From positions 3,379,501-3,443,500 of the forward strand of contig NC_014664.1 in the NCBI RefSeq assembly GCF_000166055.1: 64,000 nucleotides of DNA. The letters run 5' to 3'. This DNA is from Rhodomicrobium vannielii ATCC 17100. GTDB taxonomy: Bacteria; Pseudomonadota; Alphaproteobacteria; Rhizobiales; Rhodomicrobiaceae. Position numbers and translations under genes: made by a program. Shown here piece by piece: positions 47,378 to 56,077 of this stretch. Within the stretch, counting starts at the first letter, position 1; each line of letters opens with the position of its first letter. The notes beneath the pieces were generated by a model that saw only the letters and a list, made by a program, of their open reading frames with translations, searched no databases and was not told the DNA's origin.

Positions 47378-47869
47378 TTAGGCAACTCGTTTTTTCACCG
47401 GCAGCACACCGCCAGCCTTGAAGGTGCGCATGGCGAAGCTCGATCTGACGTCGCGGAGGGCAGGCATGGCCAGCAGGCGACGAAGCACCGTTGCCTCATA
47501 AGCCGCCATGTCGGGTACGACGACTTCAATCAGGAAATCGACATCACCCGATACCAAATGGCATGCGAACACTTCTGGAATCGCAAGGACGGCGCTGACG
47601 AAAGCATCGGCATTCTCAAGTGAATGGCGCTCGACGCGAATGCCAGCAAAAATCGTGAGACCAAGATTGACAGCCTTCCGATTGAGAATGGCTCGATAGC
47701 CCTCAATTACCCCCGCCTCTTCCAAAAGTTTAACTCGCCGGGAACACGGGGACGGTGAGAGGCCGACACGATCAGAAAGAGTAATATTCGGAAGACGAGC
47801 ATCCGCTTGAAGTTCCTCCAAAATTCTACGATCGATTGCGTCTAACGTTGGCGTGACAGGATCACCCAT
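47378..47869 (-). CDS. Lrp/AsnC-family transcriptional regulator
   Basis: A 163-residue regulator. The N-terminal helix-turn-helix (LDAIDRRILEELQADARLPN, then LSDRVGLSPSPCSRRVKLLE) is followed by the RAM ligand domain (VFACHLVSGDVDFLIEVVV). I chose the ATG at 47869 because a GAGGGG precedes it and the family starts here. It diverges from a methionine gamma-lyase gene 120 bases away, the same arrangement as mdeR-mdeA in Pseudomonas. It probably senses an amino acid and controls that gene. Confidence 0.9.
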   Translation of the reverse strand: MGDPVTPTLDAIDRRILEELQADARLPNITLSDRVGLSPSPCSRRVKLLEEAGVIEGYRAILNRKAVNLGLTIFAGIRVERHSLENADAFVSAVLAIPEVFACHLVSGDVDFLIEVVVPDMAAYEATVLRRLLAMPALRDVRSSFAMRTFKAGGVLPVKKRVA

Positions 47870-47886
47870 GAAGCCCCTCAAAAGTT

Positions 47887-47940
47887 GCCATTTATGCCAA
47901 ATTCTGTGCCATTGACTAGCAAGTTTGGCACCATTCAAAG
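47887..47940. promoter_or_regulatory. Putative Lrp-type operator in the divergent region
   Basis: TGCCAAA at 47895-47901 and TTTGGCA at 47934-47940 form a perfect 7-bp inverted repeat. GCCATT-like direct repeats also occur at about 47887, 47896 and 47908. They lie between the regulator and the lyase gene, where an Lrp-family protein would bind. No experiment or database supports it beyond pattern and place. Confidence 0.4.
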
Positions 47941-47989
47941 CCGACTTCAGCGTATTTTGTCACTACTTCACTTCTGCAAGAGGCTGACA

Positions 47990-49192
47990 ATGGCTGACTC
48001 CGAGCGCGTCCCAGGATTTTCCACGCGCGCCATCCATCATGACTACGATCCTCTCGATTATCACGGTGCGTTGAACCCGCCGGTGTTCCTCACTTCGACC
48101 TTCGCTTTTCCCAGCACTGAGATTGGAACAGAGCGATTCCAGGGTGCAGCCGAGGGGTATATCTATAGCCGCGTCGGCAATCCGACTGTCTCTGTACTTG
48201 AGAAGCGCCTCGCTGCCTTGGAGGAGGGCGAAGCGGCGCTCGCTACTTCGTCAGGGATGGGGGCGATTACGGCAGTGATCTGGACGCTGCTTAAGGCTGG
48301 AGACGAGATCGTTGCCGACAAGACGCTTTACGGCTGCACGTTCGCGCTCCTGCATCATCAACTCCAACGGTTCGGCATCGTCACGCGGTTCGCCGATCTC
48401 ACCGATCCAGCAGAATTAAAGGCCGCGATATCGGAAAAAACGCGGCTGGTCTTAACCGAAACCCCGTCCAACCCCAATATGCGCGTGATCGACATCGCAG
48501 CTATTGCGGAAATCTGCCAGAAGGCGGGCATTCTATTCGCCGTCGACAACACGTATTGTACGCCGTATCTGCAAAGACCTATTGCGCTTGGCGCCGACAT
48601 TGTCGTGCACTCGGCCACAAAATATCTCGGCGGCCATGGCGATCTCCTCGCAGGCGCCGTTGTGGCCCGCAAAGAGCACATCGAACAGTTCCGTCTTATC
48701 GGCGTCAAGGAGATGAATGGGGCCTGCATTTCTGCTTTCGATGCATTTCTTATCCTTCGTGGGCTGAAGACGCTGAGCCTTAGAATGGGCCGCCATTGCG
48801 AAACCGCGCTTAAGATCGCTCACGATCTGGAAAGCCATCCCGCAGTCGAACGAGTCTATTTCCCGGGCCTCGACAACCACCCTCAGAAAGCCCTTGCAAG
48901 TCGCCAGATGCGCGGCGCCTTTGGCGGCATGATCGCTATGGAGCTTAAGGGGGGGCTGCCTGCAGGACGAGCCTTCATGAATGCGGTTCAACTCGCCACT
49001 CGTGCCGTAAGCCTTGGCGACGCCGAAACGCTGGTCCAGCATCCCGCCTCCATGACGCATGCCACTTACACCGCAGAGGAGAGGAACAAGCACGGCTTTA
49101 CAGATGGGCTTATCAGGCTCTCGGTGGGACTTGAGGACTATGAAGACATCCGCGTCGACCTAATGAGAGCGCTGGATCAACTCGTACGTTGA
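47990..49192 (+). CDS. mdeA: Methionine gamma-lyase
   Basis: A 400-residue PLP enzyme that splits methionine into methanethiol, 2-oxobutyrate and ammonia. The fold-type I motifs are present: the phosphate loop TSSGMGAI, the Asp in FAVDNTYCTPYLQ, and the PLP Lys in VVHSATKYLGGHGD. The Cys in DKTLYGCTFALLHHQ is the residue that separates methionine gamma-lyases from cystathionine enzymes, which usually have Gly there. The ATG follows AAGAGG by 7 bases. It sits next to its probable Lrp-type regulator and is bounded by a phage relic and an IS630 copy. Confidence 0.88.
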   Translation: MADSERVPGFSTRAIHHDYDPLDYHGALNPPVFLTSTFAFPSTEIGTERFQGAAEGYIYSRVGNPTVSVLEKRLAALEEGEAALATSSGMGAITAVIWTLLKAGDEIVADKTLYGCTFALLHHQLQRFGIVTRFADLTDPAELKAAISEKTRLVLTETPSNPNMRVIDIAAIAEICQKAGILFAVDNTYCTPYLQRPIALGADIVVHSATKYLGGHGDLLAGAVVARKEHIEQFRLIGVKEMNGACISAFDAFLILRGLKTLSLRMGRHCETALKIAHDLESHPAVERVYFPGLDNHPQKALASRQMRGAFGGMIAMELKGGLPAGRAFMNAVQLATRAVSLGDAETLVQHPASMTHATYTAEERNKHGFTDGLIRLSVGLEDYEDIRVDLMRALDQLVR

Positions 49193-49216
49193 AGTTTAAT
49201 AACGCCTCGACCGTTA

Positions 49217-50310
49217 CTAGTGCACTGACTCATTCAGAAGGTGCAGATTGAGGCGGTTGAGCTTGTCGAAGATTTCATCGGCGGTTTTGGTCCAGACGAA
49301 GGGTTTTGCGTTCCGGTTGTGATCGGCGATGTAGCGCTTGATGGCGTCTTCGAGGTCGGCGACGGATTTGAAGACGCCACGACGGATGCGCCGCCGGGTA
49401 ATGGCGGAGAAGAAGTTTTCGACCGCGTTCAGCCAGGACGCCGAGGTCGGCGTGAAGTGAAAAACCCACCTCGGATGATCCGCCAGCCAGGCGTCCACCT
49501 TGGGATGCTTGTGGGTTCCGTAGTTGTCCAGAATGACGTGGATGATCTTGCCGGCTGGGACCTTGCGCTCCACGGCGTTGAGGAATTTGATGAACTCCTG
49601 ATGGCGGTGGCGCTTCATGCAGCGGCCGAGCACGGTTCCATCCAGCACGTTGAGTGCGGCGAACAGCGTGGTGGTTCCGTTGCGCTTGTAATCGTGGGTC
49701 ATGGTCGCGCATTTGCCGGGCTTCAACGGCAGGCCCGGTTGAGTGCGGTCGAGCGCCTGGATCTGGCTCTTCTCGTCGATGGACAGGACCACGGCATGGC
49801 AGGGCGGGCTCATGTAGAGGCCCACCACATCCTCGACCTTTTCGGCGAAGGCGGGATCGTTCGACTTCTTGAACGTGCGCAAGCGGTGCGGCTGAAGGCG
49901 GTGGGCTCCCCAGATGCGCTGCACCGTGCGCAAGCTGACGCCCGCCGCCTTGGCGACAGCGCGTCCGGTCCAATGCGTGGCGTTTCCGGGGGGCTCGGAA
50001 CACGGCAGCGCCAGCACTTTCGCGACGCTCTTCGCTGACAAAGGCGGCTTGCCTGGCTTGCGGGTCTGGTCGCGCAACAGCCCGTCCACCCCTTTTTCGG
50101 CGTAGCGCCGCTGCCAACGCCATACGGCTGGCCGGCTGGCCGGCTGACGCCGCTTAAGCGGGCGACGTCGAAAACGGAACGGCGCTCAGCAGAATGAAGC
50201 ACGATCTTTGCCCGCTGCGCGTGCTTCTGCGGGCTGTTGCGGTCCCCGATGACCGCCGCCAAACGTGAGCGGTCTTCGGACGAGAGAAGGATGCAGACGG
50301 TTTGAGCCAT
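49217..50310 (-). pseudogene. IS630-family transposase, frameshifted copy
   Basis: The protein is nearly identical to the transposase at 34480-35565, but the frame is broken. The 8-bp unit CTGGCCGG is present twice in tandem at 50128-50143 and only once in copy 1. The frame shifts after SGVSRPA (about residue 57), so the N-terminal helix-turn-helix is separated from the DDE domain. The downstream part is open from 50089 and retains the catalytic residues. Confidence 0.9.
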
Positions 50311-50367
50311 GCCTGAAGCATGCCTTGCTTCGTCTGCTTTGTGAATCCTATGTTTGCGTCAGTGCAC
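49220..50367 (-). mobile_element. IS630-family insertion sequence, copy 2 (inactive, interrupted at its end)
   Basis: Ends match copy 1: GTGCACTGACTCATTC at the left and GCGTCAGTGCAC at the right. Length is 1148 bases, the 1140 of copy 1 plus the 8-bp duplication. The left flank is TA (49218-49219). The matching right TA is now at 52946-52947, because an IS66 element has inserted across the right terminus. Confidence 0.88.
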
Positions 50368-50414
50368 TGTAAGCATCCGGTGAGGGCCGCAGCGTGAGCG
50401 CTTGCGGTTGATGA

Positions 50415-52051
50415 CTACGCCGCCAGTTGCAAGCCGGGCTGCTTCCATTCCCAGGGCAGCAGCTCATGGAGTCGGCTTTGCGGCTGGCCTGCGATGCGGG
50501 CGAGCACATCGGCCAGCCAAGCCATCGGATCGATGCCGTTGAGTTTGGCCGTCATGATCATCGTCATCATAAAGGCGGCCCGGTCGGCGCCGCGATCTGA
50601 ACCGGCGAAGAGCCACGACTTTCTTCCGAGCGCAAAACCTCTCAGCGCTCGTTCGGCCGAGTTGTTGCTCAGGCAGATGCGGCCGTCGCCAAGGAAAGCG
50701 GCGAACCGATCCCAGCGCTTGAGCAGATAATCGATGGGCCTGGCGACGGAAGCCGAGCGCGACAATCGCGAGCGCTCCTCGCCAAGCGAGGTTTTCAGAT
50801 CGGCCAGAAGCGGCGCGCTTTGCTTCTGGCGCACGCGCAGGCGCTCGCTGGCGGGAAGGCCGTTGATGGAGCGCTCGATGTCGAACAGCGCGTCGATGCG
50901 CTTGACCGCTTCCAGCGCAATCGGGGAGATGGCCGGCGCCTGTTTGCCGCGCTTCGCGTTGGCGGCGATGTCAGCCAGTTCGAAGAACTGGCGCCTGGCG
51001 TGCGCCCAGCACAGCGCCGAGACGATGGCGCCTTTTTCGCGCGCCGGATCGTAAAGCCCGTTATAGCCGCTATAGGCGTCGGCCTGCAAAATGCCGGCGA
51101 AGTCTCGAAGATGGCTCTCGGGATGCTCCTGCCTTCGGTCTCGCGAAGCGTAGTAAAGCGCGGCCGGCGGCGCGGTCCCGCCAAAAGGGCGATCGTCTCT
51201 GACATAGGTCCAGATGCGGCCGGTGACTGTCTTGCCTTTCGCCAGGATCGGCACCGTCGTGTCGTCGCCAAACAACCGTTCGGCCGAAAGAACATGGGCC
51301 TCGATCAGCGCCTGGAGCGGTTGCAGCGCCGCCATGCAGGACCCAACCTGATCGGCCAGCGTCGAGACGGAAAGTTCGACGCCTTCGCGCGCATACCGCT
51401 CGCTTTGCCGGTTGAGAGGCTGGTGCTGGCCGAACTTCTCGAACAAGATCATGGCCAAAAGGCCCGGCCCGGCAAAACCGCGCGGCGTTGCATGAAAGGG
51501 CGCCGGCGGTTGCGCGATCGCCTCGCAGCACCGGCAGGAGAACTTCTCGCGCACCGTTTGGATGACTTTCCAGCGGCGCGGAACAACCTCGAGCGTCTCG
51601 GTGACGTCCTCGCCGAGCTTCGACAGCTTCGTCGAGCCGCAAGACGGACAACATGTCGGCGCCGGGAGCACCACGCGCTCGCGCGGCAGATGCGCCGGGA
51701 AAGGCTTGCGCGATGGATGCTTGCGCGTACGAGGACTGGCGTGCCTTGCGTCCGGGCTGTGGCTGTCTCGGCGAGAAGCTCGTCCTCGGCCGCGGCTGTC
51801 TCCAGCTCTTCGAGCTGAAGCTCCATCTGCTCCAGGAGCCGCGCCTTGTGCTCCGAGCGGCTACCGTAAAGCACCCGCCGCAGCTTCTCGATCTCGAGCC
51901 TCAGATGAGCGATCAGCGCGTCCGTGCTGGATGTCGCCGCGCGAGCGCGAGCCGCAACGGCCTCGGCGGAAAGGCGGGCGGCGCGCTCGGCGAGGATCAT
52001 CGCATGCGCGGCGGCAAGGTCGGAAGGAAGAGCGTCAAGCGGCGTGGTCAC
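50415..52051 (-). pseudogene. tnpC: IS66 transposase TnpC, frameshifted
   Basis: The N-terminal part (start 52051, MTTPLDALPSDLAAAHAMIL, then a coiled coil ending RRVLYGSRSEHKARLLEQME) and the C-terminal DDE part (GDDTTVPILAKGKTVTGR, LQADAYSGYNGLYD, LSNNSAERALRGFALGRKSW) lie in different frames. The frames meet near 51724-51727. Removing two bases from the CGCG run there restores the family stretch RKHPSRKPFPAHLPRERVVL. A two-base insertion, real or a sequencing error, explains it. Confidence 0.85.
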
Positions 52052-52096
52052 CCGACAAGAGAATCATGGTTCGCCAACGTTTTCAAAGGCAAACCG

Positions 52097-52444
52097 TCAG
52101 CCAACCGAAGTCGGTCTCCAGGTTTTTTGCGGATTGCGCCAATCGATCCCGGAGAGCAGATAGCCAAGCTGCGCGGGCGAAATCGAGATCGCGCCGTCAG
52201 CCGGGCTCGGCCACAAGAACCGGCCTTTCTCCAGACGCTTCGTAAAAAGGCAGGCGCCCTGGCCGTCATGCCAGATCACCTTCAGAAGATCGCCCCGGCG
52301 GCCGCGAAAGCAAAACAGATGGCCGCTCAAAGGATCGCGCTGCAAAACCTCCTGGACCTGCAAGGACAGCGACGGGAAGCCCCTGCGCATATCGGTGTGA
52401 CCCGTCGCCAGCCACACCCGCACGCCGGTCGGAACCGGGATCAT
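52097..52444 (-). CDS. tnpB: IS66 accessory protein TnpB
   Basis: A 115-residue protein of the IS66 Orf2 family. It has VRVWLATGHTDMRRGFPSLS, DPLSGHLFCFRGRRGDLLKV and FLWPSPADGAISISPAQLGY, all standard. It overlaps tnpA by 4 bases and is needed together with TnpA and TnpC for transposition. The C-terminal YLLSGIDWRNPQKTW is complete. Confidence 0.92.
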   Translation of the reverse strand: MIPVPTGVRVWLATGHTDMRRGFPSLSLQVQEVLQRDPLSGHLFCFRGRRGDLLKVIWHDGQGACLFTKRLEKGRFLWPSPADGAISISPAQLGYLLSGIDWRNPQKTWRPTSVG

Positions 52445-52860
52445 GGTCTCCTCCCGTCGGCAATATCGAGAATGCGCTTCAACGCGCCCATGTCGGCGCC
52501 GGGGCCAACCCGCACGCGCCGCCCGTTCAAAAGCTCGATCTCGATGCGATTATCGGCGGCGGGCGCGTCACTGGCGCTGTGATCGTAGATCGTGTCGCGG
52601 CTCTTCCCTGGCGCCGTCAGAGAGACCGGCAGGAATGCCGGTGCGGGCTCTGGCTTCTCGTCGTTCTTGGCCAGCTTCCGCCAACGAAACAGAAGGCTTG
52701 GCTTGATCCCATGCCTGCGGGCGACCGCTGACACATTCACGCCGGGCTGCAAAGCCTCGGCGATGATCGCCTGCTTCTCGTCCTCGCTCCAGCGGCGCCG
52801 GGTATCAGCAACTACGGAATACCGGCGGGCAAAAGTATCTCCAGACATAGGCACGGGCAT
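52441..52860 (-). CDS. tnpA: IS66 accessory protein TnpA
   Basis: A 139-residue protein of the IS66 Orf1 family. The N-terminal helix-turn-helix reads RRWSEDEKQAIIAEALQPGV, then NVSAVARRHGIKPSLLFRWR. A C-terminal IEIELLNGRRVRVGPGADMG follows. I chose the ATG at 52860, behind AGGAG four bases upstream; a TTG at 52890 and an ATG at 52848 are alternatives. Confidence 0.88.
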   Translation of the reverse strand: MPVPMSGDTFARRYSVVADTRRRWSEDEKQAIIAEALQPGVNVSAVARRHGIKPSLLFRWRKLAKNDEKPEPAPAFLPVSLTAPGKSRDTIYDHSASDAPAADNRIEIELLNGRRVRVGPGADMGALKRILDIADGRRP

Positions 52861-52947
52861 AGCTCCTGTCGCGACAAGCGTCACAGACAAGACCTGTCTC
52901 TTACACGCCCCGCAAGGCGGCCCTCAGCGGAGGCTTACAGTGCACTA

Positions 52948-53352
52948 GCGTCTGGATGACAAGAAAAGTTCTGAAGCAAGAGGCGTGACGAGTACGTTTT
53001 TGGCAAGAGGTTACGGACGGCGGCTCAACCTCCAACAGCAGGCGCTTTCCGAAATAGGCCACCTATCTCTTCACGGCCTGTTTCGGTCTTCGCCCGCCGC
53101 AGCTGCGAGAGGTTTCCGCAATTTGCCCCCGTGGATTTTGCTTCGGCGCAATCCATGATCGCCTATTGGGCGCGTCTACCCGGGTAGAATCCCTGCATCG
53201 GTTGCGTGGAGCAACATTGGAGTCCGTTTCCACCCTGTCGCGCCATTTGGCTATCATTCTTCGAGTAGTAGCGAGGATAAAAGCCCAAATAACAAGCCCC
53301 GCCCGGCCGCGCAACCTGTCGAAGGGTGCTCATGAGACACTCAAAGCCCCGT
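52948..53352. other. Gap with no recognisable gene
   Basis: About 400 bases after the IS66/IS630 nest. Short frames exist on both strands, but none shows a family motif. It probably holds worn-down mobile DNA. Confidence 0.45.
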
Positions 53353-53508
53353 TCACGCATCGGCGACAGAACTGTAGCTATCCCTCAGCGACGATCTTTC
53401 TTTCGCGGCACTTGAGAGAAAAGCAGACTGCGTATGCCGCGCCGCCGCCGCATCATCGATTGCCGCAAGAAGTCCGGCATCGAGTGACAGGTTCGCTTTG
53501 ACCGCGCG
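53353..53508 (-). pseudogene. HicB-type antitoxin, C-terminal remnant
   Basis: The last 51 codons of a minus-strand frame read RAVKANLSLDAGLLAAIDDA, AAARHTQSAFLSSAAKE. This is the ribbon-helix-helix end of HicB-like antitoxins (strand N-L-S-L-D, then L-L-x-x-I-D-x-A and R-x(4)S-A-F-L). The frame upstream of it is unrelated, and no HicA toxin is visible. It is a decayed fragment. Confidence 0.45.
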
Positions 53509-53795
53509 CCCTGCTTCATTGAGGAGCGACAATCGCCAAAACCGCTCCTTCTTTCGTTGCCTCCGAAACTTCGACGGCCTAAATTGTGCAATTAATTGCA
53601 TAAGAAAAGGAAAAAGACCATGAGCTCTTGTCGGCGGACAGGGATGGTAGCACGTGTATGGGCGGTAAGTGTTGGAACCGATGCAGTCTATTTCATGAAA
53701 CGCGACACTTGGCGTTTGCGTCTCAGAGGAGAGCGGTGCGCACGATGGTTGGACGCCGTGTCTTCGACGCGCTGTGCGGCACCACGGACGAAATC

Positions 53796-54092
53796 TCACC
53801 CCGCGCGCTTCAAGGGCTCGATCTGCGTGAGGGTATCGCCCAAGGCGTCCTCGGCGGTTTCGATCGCATGGCGGGCTTGCAGATTCATCCAGAAGTCCGC
53901 CGTCGTGCCGAAGAAGCGCGCAAGGCGCAGTGCCGTGTCGGGCGTCAGTTCCGTCTGCTCGGTCGCGAGACGCTCGATACGAGTGCGTGGCACGCCGATG
54001 GCGCGCGCGACAGCGCCTGCGGACAGGCCGAACGGCTTGAGGAACTCCTCGCGCAGAACCTCGCCTGGATGAATGGGGGGAAGCCTGGTCAT
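53796..54092 (-). CDS. higA: HigA-type antitoxin
   Basis: A 98-residue XRE-family antitoxin. The start MTRLPPIHPGEVLREEFLKP is the HigA hallmark, and the helix-turn-helix is GLSAGAVARAIGVPRTRIER. LTPDTALRLARFFGTTADFW follows. It binds and neutralises HigB and usually represses its own promoter. The ATG at 54092 lies 10 bases after higB. The frame continues upstream inside higB without meaning. Confidence 0.92.
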   Translation of the reverse strand: MTRLPPIHPGEVLREEFLKPFGLSAGAVARAIGVPRTRIERLATEQTELTPDTALRLARFFGTTADFWMNLQARHAIETAEDALGDTLTQIEPLKRAG

Positions 54093-54102
54093 GCTCGTCC
54101 TC

Positions 54103-54387
54103 TCAGTGATAATCCGTAAACTCCAAGTTTTCCGGGCCTTCCGCCGTCCATCTGAAGCACAGTCGGAACTGGTCGTTGACCCGGATCGAATGCTGGCCGG
54201 CGCGGTCGCCCTTGAGGGCTTCGAGCCGGTTCGCGGGCGGGATGCGCAGATCGTCCAGAACGCGCGCGGCATCCAGCATGACAAGCTTGCCCCGCGTCGC
54301 AGCGATCAGGTCGGATGGAAAGCCCTTGGGCACGCGGCGGCTCATCAGCGCAGCAAGCCGATCGTCCTTGAAGCTTTTGATCGCCAT
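54103..54387 (-). CDS. higB: HigB-type toxin (RelE superfamily mRNA nuclease)
   Basis: A 94-residue toxin. Typical stretches are IKSFKDDRLAALM near the N-terminus, LDAARVLDDLRIPPANRLEA in the middle, and HSIRVNDQFRLCFRWTAEGP near the C-terminus, with the conserved Arg of the ribosome-dependent nuclease. Toxin first, antitoxin second is the usual order for higBA. It is complete and likely functional. Confidence 0.92.
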   Translation of the reverse strand: MAIKSFKDDRLAALMSRRVPKGFPSDLIAATRGKLVMLDAARVLDDLRIPPANRLEALKGDRAGQHSIRVNDQFRLCFRWTAEGPENLEFTDYH

Positions 54388-54521
54388 CGCCGCACCCGCA
54401 TCTCTCGATGGAATGTATCACGTCATGATACGCGACGCGAGAAGAATGTATCGCGGCGAGATACAAGCGCTCGCTTCTTTCTAGGCGGCCGCTGCTTCTG
54501 ATAAGCTTCACGCCAGAATTT

Positions 54522-55127
54522 TTGCATGGGCAGCCGGGCGGGCGGTGCCATTCGACAATCGATTTTTCGCAGGCGGATTTCTTCATCTCGCGGTCGGGCG
54601 CGGACGCTGCCATCGCGGAGCGCATCGCGCATATCCTCGAAGACGCGGGCTACCAGGTCATTCTCCAGCAATGGGACTTCGGCAACCGCAATTTCATGCA
54701 GGCGATGCACGAGGCACTTGCGAGCGATGCCCGCGTGATCGCGCTCCTGTCGCGTGACTACCTCGAAAGCGACCATTGCCTTGGCGAAGCGCTTAACAAG
54801 ATCGCTCACGACCCGCTCAACAAGAAATCGCGGCTGATCGTGATGCGTGTCGCGAACTGCACGCCGACCGGGCTGTTCGCCGCGCTCGCCTACTGGGATC
54901 TGGTGAAGCTCACTGACCCGGCGCTTCTCCGCGACGTGGTGCTGGCGGCCGTGAAGCCCGGCCGCGCGAAGACGGCGCACGACGCGGCCTCGCCCTTCCT
55001 CAAGCCTCCGGGCACGGTGCTGCACGACCACCGCCGAGGGTTACCCCTTCCGCCTGGGCGCTTATTCCATCGGTCATCGTCTTCTGCACACGCGCGTCGC
55101 GCACAGCCGCGCGCGCGTTATCCTTGA
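54522..55127 (+). CDS. TIR-domain protein, probably truncated
   Basis: Residues about 13-140 form a TIR domain: DFSQADFFISRSGADAAIAE, LQQWDFGNRNFMQAMHEALA, VIALLSRDYLESDHCLGEAL with the conserved Glu of TIR NADases. Bacterial TIR proteins of this kind deplete NAD+ in antiphage defence or act as effectors, usually with a C-terminal sensor. Here the C-terminus after about residue 165 turns into Arg/Ser-rich sequence, and another frame (EGYPFRLGAYSIGHR) reads better, suggesting a frameshift. The only start is a TTG at 54522, so the N-terminus is also doubtful. Confidence 0.68.
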   Translation: MHGQPGGRCHSTIDFSQADFFISRSGADAAIAERIAHILEDAGYQVILQQWDFGNRNFMQAMHEALASDARVIALLSRDYLESDHCLGEALNKIAHDPLNKKSRLIVMRVANCTPTGLFAALAYWDLVKLTDPALLRDVVLAAVKPGRAKTAHDAASPFLKPPGTVLHDHRRGLPLPPGRLFHRSSSSAHARRAQPRARYP

Positions 55128-55145
55128 GAATAGAGGCTTGGCTCC

Positions 55146-56045
55146 TCAGTGCTTGAAACAGTTTTCCCGGTGCCAGTTCAAGAAATGAGGATGGGGGCGA
55201 TCGGCAAGTCGTGTTGGTGGGTTAGCCCGACCGCTTTTGTTTATGAAGGCACGAACGCTGTCGATGTCATTTACCTGGCGAGACACCAGTATTTCGAGGT
55301 CGTCGGAAAAACTGATCAGGCCACGATCGAACATCCAATGCGCAGTCCCGGAAAGCGCAATGCCGTTATTAACAACATCCGGACCGTTGTGTTCGACCGG
55401 CCGAATATGGGCAGCATCAACTTCGGCCCTGCCGCCGCCGTTGATCAGCTTTAGCCCAGTAATCGCGCAGCGCTCGTCATATGCCCGAATGACAATCTTG
55501 CGGAAAACGCGATCGCGCAGGATTCGCGAGGTCAACTGTTGCACCCGTTCTCTTGGCGAGTCGAACACGAATGGCTCCTGTGACTCTGCAAAACCTGATA
55601 AGGCTTCTGCCGAGCCAACCCTTGGGAGGAGCGGTTCTTGATCGGTGAGACCGCGATCAATGATGCGATTGAAGTCCTGAGGAGAAACAGGTCTCACGGC
55701 AGACTGCGCACGCCCAGAAAGCTTGCCGTGTTCATTCAACAGTCCACGCTCGACAGGTCCGTCAGCTTCCTTGAAGGGAACGTGATTTGCGAACTCCAGA
55801 AACGATCCAGGCTCAATGAGAGCTAAAAACATTCCAGGCGCTTTGGGGTCTTCGATAACCTGCTGAACGCGTGCGACTGCAAAATATCCACGAGTGCCAC
55901 TCACCTTGGATGGTTCCAGATAAACGATCCAATCTCCGACACTTTCCTGCACACGGCCAAGATAGTGCTTCGGAAACTGGTATCGTTCAGCGGGGCTGTC
56001 GTCGTAGATCGAATCGGATCGGTGGATGAATACGCTGAAGGTCAT
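55146..56045 (-). CDS. HNH restriction endonuclease
   Basis: A 299-residue protein. The C-terminal HNH domain has YDERCAITGLKLINGGGRAE, VDAAHIRPVEHNGPDVVNNG, IALSGTAHWMFDRGLISF, with the catalytic His in AAHIRP and the Asn and His after it. The N-terminal half (KHYLGRVQESVGDWIVYLEP, then FAVARVQQV) fits the ASCH/PUA-like DNA-binding part of such type II enzymes. It is intact. A stub of a C5-cytosine methylase lies 33 bases upstream on the same strand, and a Vsr gene diverges from it. Confidence 0.83.
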   Translation of the reverse strand: MTFSVFIHRSDSIYDDSPAERYQFPKHYLGRVQESVGDWIVYLEPSKVSGTRGYFAVARVQQVIEDPKAPGMFLALIEPGSFLEFANHVPFKEADGPVERGLLNEHGKLSGRAQSAVRPVSPQDFNRIIDRGLTDQEPLLPRVGSAEALSGFAESQEPFVFDSPRERVQQLTSRILRDRVFRKIVIRAYDERCAITGLKLINGGGRAEVDAAHIRPVEHNGPDVVNNGIALSGTAHWMFDRGLISFSDDLEILVSRQVNDIDSVRAFINKSGRANPPTRLADRPHPHFLNWHRENCFKH

Positions 56046-56077
56046 GATCTGATATTATCGCGCGCTCAAGGCCTTGC

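Larger units (their letters stand above)
50369..52938 (-). mobile_element. IS66-family insertion sequence
   Basis: The 2570-bp unit starts GTAAGCATCCGGTGAGGGCC and ends with the inverse of GTAAGCCTCCGCTGAGGGCC, the IS66-type GTAAG terminal inverted repeats. It is flanked by a perfect 8-bp target duplication AGTGCACT (50361-50368 and 52939-52946). It carries tnpA, tnpB and tnpC in the usual order. The target was the right terminus of IS630 copy 2. Confidence 0.93.

Noticed and set aside
49241-50038. A 265-codon plus-strand frame, also present inside IS630 copy 1
   Set aside because: It is the antisense shadow of the IS630 transposase, duplicated because the element is duplicated.
51449-52051. 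Programmed frameshift in IS66 TnpC
   Set aside because: The slip site is a CGCG run that would need a two-base shift, with no heptamer or stimulatory structure. Simple mutation or sequencing error is more likely.
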